DNA of 26,937 nucleotides from Embleya sp040605455 (lineage in GTDB: Bacteria; Actinomycetota; Actinomycetes; Streptomycetales; Streptomycetaceae). The DNA lies in assembly GCF_040605455.1 (NCBI RefSeq), contig NZ_JBEXCV010000125.1, forward strand, positions 1-26,937, in the 5' to 3' direction. Positions 1 to 8,772 of the stretch are shown piece by piece. The first letter of the stretch is position 1; each line of letters begins with the position of its first letter. The notes under the pieces were generated by a model that was not told the origin of the DNA, searched no databases, and saw only the letters and a program-made list of their open reading frames with translations. A program made the translations under genes and the position numbers.

Positions 1-2
1 CC

Positions 3-938
3 GGCGCGCGGCTGCGGGCCGTGCGCGAGGCGCACCGGGCCGGGCCCGGGACGCCGTGGACCAAGACCGACGCTTGGACGGCGGCGCTGGACCGAAGGGT
101 GTGCGCGCGCGGACTGCTCGGCCCGCGCCGCCCGGTGCTGATCGTGCAGACGCTGCCCGCGTTGGTGCCGCCGGCGGGAGTGCGCTACGGCGTGTACACC
201 GACCGGGTGGGCCTGGAGGGTGCGGCGGTCGGCGGTGTGCACCGATCCCGGTACACGGACGGGTGGTTGGCCCGCGAGCGACGCCTGTTGCTGGGCGCGC
301 ACCGGGTGTTCGTGATGGGACCGAGCACGGCGGACGTGCTGGTCGCCGAGTACGGCCTGGCCGGAGATCGGGTGCACGTGGTGGGCGCGGGCACCAACGT
401 GGAGCCCGCGGCGGTGGATCCCGGCCCGCGTGCCGCGGATCCGCCACGGCTGCTGTTCGTCGGGACGCAGTGGGAGCTCAAGGGCGGCCCGACCCTGCTC
501 GAAGCCTTCGCGCGCCTGCGCGCGCGCGACCCGCGCCGGACGCTGACCCTGGTCGGCAGCGGCCCGGACGGTCCGCTGCCGCCCGGCGTGCGCGCGCTGG
601 GCCGGGTGCCGCACGCGGCGATGGGCGCCGTATACGACGAGGCGGACGCGGTGGTGATCCCCACACACATGGAGGCGTTCGGGATCGCCTTGGTCGAGGG
701 CCTGACCCGGGGACTGCCGTGCGTGGCCTCCACGGTCGGCAACCAACCGTGGATCGTCGGCGACGCGGGGATCGCCGTGCGGCCGGGGGATGTGGACGCG
801 TTGGTCGCGGCGCTCTCGCGGCTGACCGACGACTACGTCGCGTTCCGCGCCCGGGCGCTTGCGCGCGGTGCGGAACTTCGTATGTCGATGACGTGGGCGT
901 CGGTGGCCGAGTGCATCGTGGCCGAGCTGTGTGTGTGA
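3..938 (+). CDS. GT4 glycosyltransferase, 5' end cut off by the window
   Basis: C-terminal part of a GT-B fold, family 4 glycosyltransferase, which would transfer a sugar from a nucleotide donor to a growing cell-surface glycan in the cytoplasm. The reading frame is open to the window edge, so the GTG at 21 is probably not the true start; a complete GT4 is about 350-400 residues and about 310 are visible. The Rossmann-like donor domain is clear: RLLFVGTQWELKGG begins it, then LTLVGSGPDG, a GRVPHAAM segment, and the EX7E signature EAFGIALVE that contacts the donor nucleotide. It ends at TGA (936-938) and converges on the next gene across a repeat array. The family call is firm; the sugar and linkage cannot be read from the sequence. 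Confidence 0.85.
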   Translation, partial: GARLRAVREAHRAGPGTPWTKTDAWTAALDRRVCARGLLGPRRPVLIVQTLPALVPPAGVRYGVYTDRVGLEGAAVGGVHRSRYTDGWLARERRLLLGAHRVFVMGPSTADVLVAEYGLAGDRVHVVGAGTNVEPAAVDPGPRAADPPRLLFVGTQWELKGGPTLLEAFARLRARDPRRTLTLVGSGPDGPLPPGVRALGRVPHAAMGAVYDEADAVVIPTHMEAFGIALVEGLTRGLPCVASTVGNQPWIVGDAGIAVRPGDVDALVAALSRLTDDYVAFRARALARGAELRMSMTWASVAECIVAELCV

Positions 939-1004
939 GGCTTTGGCGTGGTGGGCTCATGCGCTTCGGCCGGGGTGTGGGTGACCCGGCCTTCGGCCGA
1001 GGTG

Positions 1005-1189
1005 GCCTCAAGCGCCGGCCGGGCTGGGTGGCCTCAAGCGCCGGCCGGGCTGGGTGGCCTCAAGCGCCGGCCGGGCTGGGTTCGCCTCATGCGCCGGCCG
1101 GGCTGGGTTCGCCTCATGCGCCGGCCGGGCTGGGTTCGCCTCAAGCGCCGGCGGGGCTGGTTGGCCTCATGCGCCGGCCGGGCTGCTTG
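1005..1189. repeat. Tandem array of seven 26-27 bp units between convergent genes
   Basis: Seven head-to-tail copies start at about 1005, 1031, 1057, 1084, 1111, 1138 and 1164. The unit is GCCTCAAGCGCCGGCCGGGC followed by TGGGTG or TGGGTTC. Units 1-3 and 6 carry CTCAAGCG and units 4, 5 and 7 carry CTCATGCG; unit 6 has GGCGGGGC in place of GGCCGGGC. A decayed copy appears to lie at about 950-985. The core resembles the dispersed CCTCAAGCGCCGGACGGGCT-type repeat that is frequent between genes in Streptomyces. Short ORFs across it encode only the repeat and are not genes. There are no spacers, so it is not a CRISPR. Confidence 0.9.
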
Positions 1190-1210
1190 TTGCGTTAGGG
1201 CGCGTGGTTG

Positions 1211-2359
1211 CTATTGGCGGCGCCGAAGTGCTGCGCGTTCGTAGACCTGGGCGAAGCCGTCGAGCATGTGTTGGCGGGTGAATCGGGCCAGGGCTCGCTC
1301 GCGGCTTGCTGCGCCCATTTGGGTCCGCAGCGCGTTGTTGGTCAGCAGTTCGCGGCACGCCATTACCAGCCCGCCCCGGTCGCCGGCGCGCAGCAGGCGC
1401 CCGGTGACACCGTCCGCGACCACGTCGGTCACGCCGCCCACCGCCGTGCCGACCACCGGTACGCCCGCCATCATCGCCTCGGCGACCGCGAGCCCGAAGC
1501 CCTCGTAGTGCGACGTGGACAGGAACAGGTCGGCCGCGTCGAAGGCGTCGCTCAGCCGCGCCAGCGGCGGCACCACCCGGACGTGCTTGCCGACGCCCAA
1601 CTCCTGGATCAGCGCCGGGATCTCCGGCTCCTGACGGCCGATTACCAGGAACACCACCGGCGGGCCCGCGTCGCCGAGCTTGCGCACCACGTCCGCGCCG
1701 ACCCGCACCATCAGCGGGATGTTCTTCTGCGTCGCCCGGCCGACCCCGACCACGACCAGCGCCTCGCGCGGGATGCCCAACTCGGCGCGCAACGCCAGGC
1801 CCGCCGCCGGGTCGGGTACATGCACCGGAACTCCCAGCGGCACCAACGGGATGCGTTCCGGACGCCACCCCACGATTGCCGCGGTCGCATCGCGCACGTG
1901 CGTCGAGTGTGCGAACGGGCGGAACCCGGCCGCCTTGACCATGCCGACCTCGATGCCGTTGGTCAGCCGCGAGTGCAGGCCGTCCTTGAGCGGCTCGTGC
2001 ACCTCCAGCACCCGGGGCGTCCCGGGGGAACCGAGAGCGGAGGGCAGCGACAGGCGGGCCGTGCCGCTGTGCGCGTGCAACACGTCCGGACGCAACTCGC
2101 GCACCCGGGAGGCGATCCGCAGGCCGAGCCGGATCTCGTCTCGAGGCCGTGCGGGCCCTTCGTGGTCGAGCGCGTGCACCGTGAGATTCGGCCCCAACTC
2201 GTCGAGTCGGTCCTCCTCCCACGCCGGCCTGGCGATGATCGCGTGGCAGTCGAAGCGCTCCGGGTCGAGCCCGGCCAGCACCTGCCGACTCACCTGCGGG
2301 ATTCCACCGCCGACGCTCAGCCGCCACACCACGTGGACGAGCCTGATGCGATGCTTCAC
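1211..2359 (-). CDS. GT4 glycosyltransferase
   Basis: Complete 382-residue retaining glycosyltransferase of the GT4 (GT-B) family, expected to add a sugar to a lipid-linked glycan at the inner face of the membrane. The N-terminal acceptor domain opens with VKHRIRLVHVVWRLSVGGGI (the glycine-rich loop) and has DVLHAHSG near residue 92. The donor domain begins near residue 200 (LVVVGVGRATQKN), with EGFGLAVAE (Glu286/Glu294) as the EX7E motif. The GTG at 2359 is chosen because GGGGGGAAG lies just upstream and because it overlaps the TGA of the upstream gene as GTGA, which implies translational coupling. A longer in-frame reading to 2707 lies inside that gene and is rejected. It is the last gene of the leftward operon with a deacetylase and an acyltransferase. 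Confidence 0.88.
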   Translation of the reverse strand: MKHRIRLVHVVWRLSVGGGIPQVSRQVLAGLDPERFDCHAIIARPAWEEDRLDELGPNLTVHALDHEGPARPRDEIRLGLRIASRVRELRPDVLHAHSGTARLSLPSALGSPGTPRVLEVHEPLKDGLHSRLTNGIEVGMVKAAGFRPFAHSTHVRDATAAIVGWRPERIPLVPLGVPVHVPDPAAGLALRAELGIPREALVVVGVGRATQKNIPLMVRVGADVVRKLGDAGPPVVFLVIGRQEPEIPALIQELGVGKHVRVVPPLARLSDAFDAADLFLSTSHYEGFGLAVAEAMMAGVPVVGTAVGGVTDVVADGVTGRLLRAGDRGGLVMACRELLTNNALRTQMGAASRERALARFTRQHMLDGFAQVYERAALRRRQ

Positions 2360-3432
2360 GCTTCCCCCCGAACCGGCCGTAGCCGGTGATCCCTGACCCG
2401 GCGAGCCGCGGACTTCGCGCCCAACAGCGCGCCGCCCGCCCCCCGGGCCACCAGCCATGTCGTGTCGTATCGATCGGTCGCACCGAATCGGTGCTTGAAC
2501 TCCTCGGCCCCGCGCAGGAAGTCGAAGGTTCGCACGCCGCGGGCGGCCAGCGCGGTGAGCGTCTCGTGGAACAGCACTGTGCCCAGACTCGCCTTCGCAT
2601 ACGCCGGATTCCAGCCCAACTGGTAGTAGGCGAAAGTCTCCTGCCACAGGAACCCGTACAGGATCCCCACCGGTCGGCCCGCCGGATCGCGTGCGACCAG
2701 TGCGCACGGCCCGCGATCGGCCTCGGCGCGTGCCGCGAGCGCCGCGTGCAATGGACGCCGGGTGGCGTCGAACGCGCTCGACCCGCCGATCGCCTCCCGA
2801 CGCAATCGATGCAACCGCAGCAAATCGTCGAACAGTTCAGGCGTCATCGCGTCGGGTGCAACCCAGTCGAAGGTGATCCCGTCGTCGGCCAACTTCCGCG
2901 CCTTGCGCCGCACCCCCTGCCGATGCCGGGCCGAGCCGAGTGCGGCCGGGTCAGCAGGCATCACCGGGCACGCGGTGCGCTCGATCTCGCGTGCGCCGGG
3001 CGGCAGGAACGGATCGCCGGTGGCGGCATCCAGGTGCGGGAAGAGCATGGTGCGCCGCCGGGCGAGCGAGGCCAGCCACGCCCGTACGTCCTGGTACCGG
3101 CGTGGATCGACGGCGAATCCGCAGTGGTCCGCGGCGCCCGGCCCGGTGCCCAGCAGCGTCCAGCTCAGCACGCCCCCGGGCAGCCGCGGGTGCAACCGCT
3201 CACGGGTGCGCAGCAGCGGTACGACCGCCTCCGCGGTGCCGTCCTCGGCGCGCCACACCGCCACCACCGCGCGGCCGGCCTGCTCCCGACCCAGCGACTC
3301 GGTCCAGCCCAACACCCAGTCGGGCGTGGTGAAGTACGACGTCCCGGGCGTTGCGGCCGCCAGCGCGCGCCAGGACGGGACGAGGGCCGTCAACTCGCCG
3401 GGCGAGCGCAACAGCGTGGGCAGAGCAAGCAC
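2356..3432 (-). CDS. CelD/BioF2-type GNAT acyltransferase (Acetyltransf_6)
   Basis: About 358 residues, the usual size for the GNAT-fold proteins labelled cellulose biosynthesis protein CelD or BioF2-like acetyltransferase. Such proteins move an acyl group from acyl-CoA or a related donor to an amino or hydroxyl group and recur in exopolysaccharide clusters. Visible landmarks are SYFTTPDWVLGW near the N-terminus, an Arg/Lys-rich VRRKARKLADDGI segment, then GILYGFLWQETFAYYQLGWN and the C-terminal FDFLRGAEEFKHRFG typical of the family. The GTG at 3432 follows GGGGAG at a 6-nt spacing; the frame is open further upstream, but that part overlaps the deacetylase gene in another frame. It lies 74 bp after the deacetylase and overlaps the glycosyltransferase by 4 bp. 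The substrate is unknown. Confidence 0.82.
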   Translation of the reverse strand: MLALPTLLRSPGELTALVPSWRALAAATPGTSYFTTPDWVLGWTESLGREQAGRAVVAVWRAEDGTAEAVVPLLRTRERLHPRLPGGVLSWTLLGTGPGAADHCGFAVDPRRYQDVRAWLASLARRRTMLFPHLDAATGDPFLPPGAREIERTACPVMPADPAALGSARHRQGVRRKARKLADDGITFDWVAPDAMTPELFDDLLRLHRLRREAIGGSSAFDATRRPLHAALAARAEADRGPCALVARDPAGRPVGILYGFLWQETFAYYQLGWNPAYAKASLGTVLFHETLTALAARGVRTFDFLRGAEEFKHRFGATDRYDTTWLVARGAGGALLGAKSAARRVRDHRLRPVRGEA

Positions 3433-3506
3433 GGTGATCTCCCCTGTTCTGTCCGTCGACCGGATCCGCGCATCGCCGACCCGAACAACGCGCCGATTCA
3501 AGCAGG

Positions 3507-4433
3507 TCAACGGCCGCCGCGCAGCGAATGCAGGGCCGGATGCAGTCCGGACAGGATCGTCGCGAAGCGATCCGGGCGGGTGTTCGACCCGACCCGCAGG
3601 CGGGAGATCCGCAACGCGTGGTTCGGCAGCCGCGGCCCGAGCCGGTGATCGAACAGGAACCCGGTGCGGTAGCCGAGTTCGGCCAACAACCGCTCGGCCC
3701 GCACGTCCCAGTTCCCGTTCGGATACGCGAACGAACTCGGCTCGCGGCCGAGCAGCTCGGCCAACCGTTCGTGTGCCCGCACCACTTCGGCACGCACGTC
3801 GACGTCGGCGCATCGGTCGAGCAGCGGGTGGGTGAGCGAGTGGTTCTCCACCCGCACGCCGCCCGACTCCAGGGCGCCCAGGTCCGCGCCGGTCAACTGC
3901 GGGGTCCGCACCGGCTCCCGGCCCTCGCGCAACGCCGCGAGCAGGCGCAGACGCCGCTCCTGCGGCACCGTCTTCAGGTACGCCACCCACCCGCTCGGCG
4001 AACGCTCGGGCTCACCCGCCACCCGCGCCCCGGCGGCGACCAACCGATCCGCCTCGTGCCACCAGAACGGTGTCCGGGAGTCGATCGCGGAGGCCACCAC
4101 GTACGCCACACCCGGGATACCGCGCTCGCGCAGCAGCGGCAAACCGTGCTCCAGGATGCTGCGTTCCCCGTCGTCGAAGGTGAGCAACACCGCCTTGGCG
4201 GGCAACGCGCGTCGCGTCGCCAGCGCCGTCTCCACCTCGTCCAGGGACACCGGCCGGGCGATCCGGCGCAGCCGGTCCAACTGCCGTGCGAACGTGTCCG
4301 GATCCGAGATCCCGTGATACCCGAGTACCGCGAGCCGCAGCCGGGCGCGATGCGCGAACCACACCTGCGCCGGGGATCGGCGCAGCAACGCGTCGCCCCC
4401 GGACCGTACCGAGCCCACCATCGAACCGCCCAC
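3507..4433 (-). CDS. NodB-type polysaccharide deacetylase (CE4-like)
   Basis: A 308-residue member of the NodB homology family, metal-dependent enzymes that remove N- or O-acetyl groups from glycans. The metal-site motifs are complete: LLTFDDG (Asp86/Asp87 in residues 85-89), HSLTH (His198 and His202) and SFAYPNGNWD (residues 234-243). No signal peptide is evident at the N-terminus, so it may act on a cytoplasmic or lipid-linked intermediate, as do some family members in cell-surface glycan pathways. The GTG at 4433 is chosen for the strong GGGGAGG five bases upstream; an ATG at 4421 is the alternative. First gene of the leftward operon, with a promoter candidate about 40 bases upstream. The preferred sugar cannot be deduced. 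Confidence 0.87.
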   Translation of the reverse strand: MGGSMVGSVRSGGDALLRRSPAQVWFAHRARLRLAVLGYHGISDPDTFARQLDRLRRIARPVSLDEVETALATRRALPAKAVLLTFDDGERSILEHGLPLLRERGIPGVAYVVASAIDSRTPFWWHEADRLVAAGARVAGEPERSPSGWVAYLKTVPQERRLRLLAALREGREPVRTPQLTGADLGALESGGVRVENHSLTHPLLDRCADVDVRAEVVRAHERLAELLGREPSSFAYPNGNWDVRAERLLAELGYRTGFLFDHRLGPRLPNHALRISRLRVGSNTRPDRFATILSGLHPALHSLRGGR

Positions 4434-4469
4434 CCAAGCCTCCCCAGCCCCGCGGCTCCCGTTGCCGGA

Positions 4470-4498
4470 ACCGTAACAGCGGGGTCACGTCCCGTCAG
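4470..4498 (-). promoter_or_regulatory. Candidate promoter of the leftward operon
   Basis: Read on the minus strand, CTGACG (4498-4493) and TACGGT (4475-4470) are separated by 17 bases, a fair match to the TTGACN / TANNNT pattern of the main actinobacterial sigma factor. Transcription would begin near 4463, about 30 bases before the GTG at 4433, leaving room for the GGGGAGG site. The same 340-bp divergent region must also drive the rightward operon. There, TTCACG and TAATCT about 16 bases apart near 4635-4665 are a weaker candidate. Confidence 0.4.
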
Positions 4499-4772
4499 CC
4501 GGTCGCCGAACGTGCGCCCACACCCGGTCACCCGGCAACCGTCCACCGGTCACATCGGGGCCGGGGCCGAGCCCGGCTCACGAATCCCGGATATCGGGGA
4601 GCATTACGGACGACTCGTGGACGGATTGCGAAACACCCTTCACGCGTGACCCATCCGGCCTAATCTGGTCGGCGGGCGACTCGTGTCCCGGCCGTGTGGG
4701 GGCGGGGGACACCGGTTGGGCACAAACGTTCCGATGCTGCTCACATCGGGACCGCGAGGTGGGGGCCGGGCG

Positions 4773-6389
4773 ATGGTCAATCGTGCATCGACCCTGCGCG
4801 CCGAGGAGATCGATGCCGATCTGGCTCGCGCATGGGACGAATTGGTGGTGGGACGGGGGGTCCAGGCAGACGTCTTCGATACGCACGCGTGGACGTCCTC
4901 GTGGGTGGCGAGTCGCCCCGAGCGGGCCGAACACGTGCGGATACCCGGCGTATTCGCAGCCGGTCGCCCGCTGGCCCTGCTCCCGCTGGAACTCGACTCG
5001 GCCGGCCGCGCGCACGAACTCGGCCGCGGCCAACGCGAACGGACACGTGTCGTGCTGGGCACCCCCGAGCCGCGGCCCGCCGTACTGCGCCAACTCGTCG
5101 GGGAATTGCTCCGGATCGGCATCCGGGAACTGACGCTGCATCGCATGCCCAGCCGGGACCCGGCCACCCATGCCCTCCTGGCCGCGCTGCGCGAGGCGGG
5201 ATACGCGGTGGACGCCCGCGAACGCATGACCGACATGATCGAGGCCACCCCCGACGGCTGGGCCGGCTACCGAGCGCGACACCGAGGCTTCGACAGCGCG
5301 ATCGCACAGACCACCCGGCGGGCCGGCCAACTGTGGAAACTGCGGGTGGCGGCATTCGGCGCGCCGGGCACCCCGCCGCTCACGGCCGGCCTGGCCGACC
5401 ACGACGAACTGTTCGACCTGAGCTGGAAGGGCCGACTCGGCGCCTCGCCCGAGCGCCGCCGGCTGCTCACCCAGGCACTGGACGCGCGTGGGATGGCCCG
5501 GCTGTACGTGCTCTACGCCGACGACCGTGCCATCGCGTCCTGCCTGGGCGTGCGCGTCGGCCCGGTCGTGCACTGGCACACCGTCGCCTACGACCCGGCC
5601 GCCGCGCTGCTCTCCCCGGGCAATGTGGTGCATTGGCGGGCCCAGGAACTGGCTTTCGCCGAAGGCGGGTTGGCCTTGATCGACCTGCTGCCCGGTGAAA
5701 GCCCGCTGAAGGACCGGATCAGCACCGAACGACCCGCCCTGCTGGACGTGTGCGCCGCCCGGGTGCCCCGCCGGGTACTGCCGCTGCTGCGCGGCGCCCG
5801 CGAGGTGCAGCGCGCGGTCCCGATCGCTGCCCGAGCCCGGGTCCGCAGCCTACGGGCGCGGGTGGCCACGGTCGACGCCGGCACCTCCGGCATCGCCCGC
5901 CGGCTGGAGGCCAGACCCGCGACCGACATCCCGATCCGGGCCGGCGTCGAACTGACCTTGGACCAACCCACGCTGCGCCTGCTCACCGTGGCCTGTGCGC
6001 GCAAGGGCCCGCAGGAGATGCGGGCCGACTGGGGACCGGACGACCGCTGGTACCGGATCGGCGCCGACCCGCTGGCGGTGGCCCGTGTCGACCACCACGA
6101 ACCCGTACCCACCCTGCGCGAGGTCGTGCGCTACGACCCGACCTACACCCTGGAGGCGATCGCGCTGATGCTGGCCGACCTGCTCGCGTCGCCCGTCCGC
6201 TACCTGGACGAGGTGCCCGTGCGCGACCCGCGCCTGCGCTGGCCCCGCACGTGGAGCCCGCCCACCGCCGGACTTGCCTCGACCGGACCCGCCTCGACCG
6301 GAGCCGGCCCGGTTGCGACCGGGACCGCCGGGACCGCCGTCGCCGGGAGCGACCCGCGCGCGGCGCTCAGCCGCGGCGAGGGGGCCTGA
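4773..6389 (+). CDS. CelD-type GNAT acyltransferase with C-terminal extension (paralog 1)
   Basis: A 538-residue protein whose first 345 residues match the CelD/BioF2-like GNAT family: FDTHAW at 35-40, LHRMPSRDP at 122-130, the AGYRARHRGFDS segment near 164-175, LSWKG at 216-220 and VVHWHTVAYDP at 265-275. It continues for about 190 residues as a small domain I do not recognise (roughly 385-490, containing DRWYRIGADPLAV), then a Thr/Gly/Ala-rich low-complexity tail from about 500. The next gene has the same layout, so the pair arose by duplication. The ATG at 4773 is chosen for GGTGGGGG just upstream; GTG 4683 and ATG 4735 are in frame but have no good ribosome binding site. It probably acylates a sugar of the locus polymer, but donor and acceptor are unknown. 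Confidence 0.75.
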   Translation: MVNRASTLRAEEIDADLARAWDELVVGRGVQADVFDTHAWTSSWVASRPERAEHVRIPGVFAAGRPLALLPLELDSAGRAHELGRGQRERTRVVLGTPEPRPAVLRQLVGELLRIGIRELTLHRMPSRDPATHALLAALREAGYAVDARERMTDMIEATPDGWAGYRARHRGFDSAIAQTTRRAGQLWKLRVAAFGAPGTPPLTAGLADHDELFDLSWKGRLGASPERRRLLTQALDARGMARLYVLYADDRAIASCLGVRVGPVVHWHTVAYDPAAALLSPGNVVHWRAQELAFAEGGLALIDLLPGESPLKDRISTERPALLDVCAARVPRRVLPLLRGAREVQRAVPIAARARVRSLRARVATVDAGTSGIARRLEARPATDIPIRAGVELTLDQPTLRLLTVACARKGPQEMRADWGPDDRWYRIGADPLAVARVDHHEPVPTLREVVRYDPTYTLEAIALMLADLLASPVRYLDEVPVRDPRLRWPRTWSPPTAGLASTGPASTGAGPVATGTAGTAVAGSDPRAALSRGEGA

Positions 6390-7960
6390 TGCGGGCCCGC
6401 CCGATGCACCCGCTGGAGATCGATCCCGCGTTCGCCGCGTCCTGGGACCGGCTGGTGGCCGCCCGGGGCGTGCACGCCGACCCGTTCGACACCCACGCGT
6501 GGTTCGCCTCCACCCTGCACGGCCACCACGACCCACTCGACGACATCCGCGTGGTGTCCGTGCTCGACGACGCCGACCAGCCGCGCGCGCTGCTGCCGCT
6601 GGAGCGGATCGGCGCCGAACGCTGGGGGGTCTTCTCGGCACACCGCAGACCCCGCAGCCACGTGGTCGTGCACCCCGACGAACCGCACGGCGCCGACTCG
6701 ATCGCCGACGCCCTCGCCCGCACCGGCATCCGCGAACTGCGCCTGCATCGAATGCCCAGCCGGGACCCGGAGACCCACCGGCTGATCGCCGGACTGCGTG
6801 CGTGCGGCTACACCGTCTCCGCCCGGGAGAAGGCCTGCGACATGCTGGCAGGCGTCGAAGGCGGCTGGGCCGGCCACAAGGCCCGTTTTCGCAGCTTCGA
6901 CCGCTACGCGCATCGCTTCGCCGCCCGAGTGCGCGCACACTGGGACCTGACCGTCGAGGAGACGGCCGGCGTCGCGCACGAGCGCGACTTGGACGCCGGA
7001 TTCGCCATCTACACCGATCTGTTCGCACGCAGCTGGAAGGGCCCGCTGCAACCCGCCGCCGCCGAGGCCCGCCGCGAGCTGATCGCCCGCGCCGCCCGGC
7101 ACGACTGGGCCCGGCTGTACATCCTGCGCGTGGACGGCATACCCGCGGCGATGCACCTGTGGTTCCGCCTCGGCGACGTGGCCACCTGGCACTCCACCGC
7201 CTACGACGAACGCTTCGCCGCGCTCGGCATCGGCACCGTGGTGCAATGGCAGGCCCAGGAAGCCGTGTTGACCGAACCCTGGCCCACCGGCAGCAGCCCG
7301 CGCCTGGTCGACCTGATGCCCACCCGAACCCCGCAGAAGTTGCGACTCGCCCCCGAACGCCCCGCCCTGTGGGACATCGAGGCGATCCGTGACCGACGCC
7401 TGCTGGCCGCCACCCTGCCCGCGCGCGGCTTCGCCCGGGCCACTCGGATGTCGGTCGAACAACACCTGCGGGTTCGCCGCGCCAAGGCCGCCGACGAGGC
7501 GCCGACCCTGGTCGCCGAGACGGTGATCCCGCCCGCGATCAACCCACACGGCGAAAGCGGTCACAAACTCGACCCGGTCCACGAAGCCGGCGTCGAGGAC
7601 AACCGACCCATCGCGCTGGCGTGCGGCTACCGAGGCACCGACGTGGTCGACGGCGGCCGGGCCCGCGGCGAGACGTGGTGGCTGGTCGGCGAGGAGCCGC
7701 ACACCCTCGTGCATCTGGGCGCGGACCGCACCGTACACACGGTCGCCGCGCTGGGCACCGACCGCGACCGACCACGCGCGTGGAAGCCCGATGAGCCGGT
7801 GCGCAGCGTGGCCACCGCCCTCGGCGAAACCCTGCGCCTGTACCTCCTCGACCCCGCCGGCGGCGCCGGCACCCCGCTCCGCCAGGAATGCGAACCGGTC
7901 CCGTGGCCCCTCGCCCGCACCGGTCCCACCCGGCTCACCTCGAAGGGCACCACCCGATGA
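6389..7960 (+). CDS. CelD-type GNAT acyltransferase with C-terminal extension (paralog 2)
   Basis: A 523-residue paralog of the preceding gene. The same landmarks appear at nearly the same positions: FDTHAW (33-38), LHRMPSRDP (119-127), WAGHKARFRSFDRY (160-173), RSWKGPL (214-220) and WHSTAYDE (267-274). The C-terminal 150 residues again form an extra domain, with TWWLVGEEPHTLVHLG near its centre corresponding to the WYRIGADPLAV stretch of paralog 1. Its ATG (6389-6391) overlaps the upstream TGA as TGATG, and its own stop overlaps the next start as ATGA, so translation is likely coupled along the operon. Two diverged copies suggest two acceptor positions or two acyl groups; that is inference. 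Confidence 0.78.
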   Translation: MRARPMHPLEIDPAFAASWDRLVAARGVHADPFDTHAWFASTLHGHHDPLDDIRVVSVLDDADQPRALLPLERIGAERWGVFSAHRRPRSHVVVHPDEPHGADSIADALARTGIRELRLHRMPSRDPETHRLIAGLRACGYTVSAREKACDMLAGVEGGWAGHKARFRSFDRYAHRFAARVRAHWDLTVEETAGVAHERDLDAGFAIYTDLFARSWKGPLQPAAAEARRELIARAARHDWARLYILRVDGIPAAMHLWFRLGDVATWHSTAYDERFAALGIGTVVQWQAQEAVLTEPWPTGSSPRLVDLMPTRTPQKLRLAPERPALWDIEAIRDRRLLAATLPARGFARATRMSVEQHLRVRRAKAADEAPTLVAETVIPPAINPHGESGHKLDPVHEAGVEDNRPIALACGYRGTDVVDGGRARGETWWLVGEEPHTLVHLGADRTVHTVAALGTDRDRPRAWKPDEPVRSVATALGETLRLYLLDPAGGAGTPLRQECEPVPWPLARTGPTRLTSKGTTR

Positions 7961-8772
7961 CCGCCATCAGCGGCGACCGCGTGCGCGCCACGCTCAAGCG
8001 CGGCCTGGCCGCCACAGCCCTCGGCCGCGACCCCGCGCCCGGTGCGACGCTGCTCATCTACCACCGGGTCGGCGGCGGCAGCCGCGACGAACTCGACCTG
8101 CCCGCCGACGCGTTCCGCGCCCAGCTCGACCTGCTCCCACCCGCGCACGTGGTCTCCCTGGACACCGCCGTGGACCGGCTCGCGGCCGGCGACCCGACGC
8201 CCTCGATCGTGCTCACCTTCGACGACGGCTTCGCCGACGTGTACGCCAACGCCTGGCCGGAACTGCGGGCCCGAGCCCTGCCGTTCACCCTCTACCTCGC
8301 CACCGGCTGCATCGGCGAACAGATGCGCTGGGAGGGCTCCACCGGCACCAGCGGCGGATCCGCCGCGCTGAGCTGGGACCAGGTCGCCGAACTGGCCGAC
8401 TCGGGCCTGGCCACGATCGGCAACCACACCCGAAGCCACGCCCGTCCCGAGGCACTCACCGCGACCGAACTCGACGAAGCCTCCGACGACATCGAACGCC
8501 GACTCGGGCTACGCCCGGCCCACTTCGCCTATCCGTGGGGGATCGCCGTCCCGGACATGGAGCACGCCCTGCGCTGCCGGTTCCGCAGCGCGGCCACCGG
8601 CGTGCTCGGCCGCAACCTTCCGGGCTGCGACCCGATCCGGCTGCGCCGGGTCCCGGTCCGGCGCACCGACCCGCCCGCGTTCTTCCGCGCCAAACTCGGC
8701 GGCCGGCTCGTGCAGGAACGCGCCTACGCGGCCGTCGTCGGCCTGGGCAAGAGGGCCGGTGCACATGCGTGA
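7957..8772 (+). CDS. NodB-type polysaccharide deacetylase
   Basis: A 271-residue NodB-family deacetylase. Motif 1 is LTFDDGF (Asp89/Asp90), motif 2 is NHTRSHARP with His157 and His161 as likely metal ligands, and motif 3 is HFAYPWG (189-195). TLLIYHRVGG near residue 31 is the first strand usual in this family. No signal peptide is visible, as in the leftward deacetylase, so both may work before export. The start is fixed by the ATGA overlap with the upstream acyltransferase and an AAGG upstream. Its TGA lies inside the start region of the following glycosyltransferase. Having an acyltransferase and a deacetylase in each operon suggests tuning of acylation on the glycan. Confidence 0.87.
   Translation: MTAISGDRVRATLKRGLAATALGRDPAPGATLLIYHRVGGGSRDELDLPADAFRAQLDLLPPAHVVSLDTAVDRLAAGDPTPSIVLTFDDGFADVYANAWPELRARALPFTLYLATGCIGEQMRWEGSTGTSGGSAALSWDQVAELADSGLATIGNHTRSHARPEALTATELDEASDDIERRLGLRPAHFAYPWGIAVPDMEHALRCRFRSAATGVLGRNLPGCDPIRLRRVPVRRTDPPAFFRAKLGGRLVQERAYAAVVGLGKRAGAHA

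Noticed and set aside
948..1281. Small ORFs through the 26-27 bp repeats (AGRAGFASC-type peptides)
   Set aside because: They only translate the repeat, in several frames, and have no ribosome binding site; the array was also considered as a CRISPR and rejected because there are no spacers.
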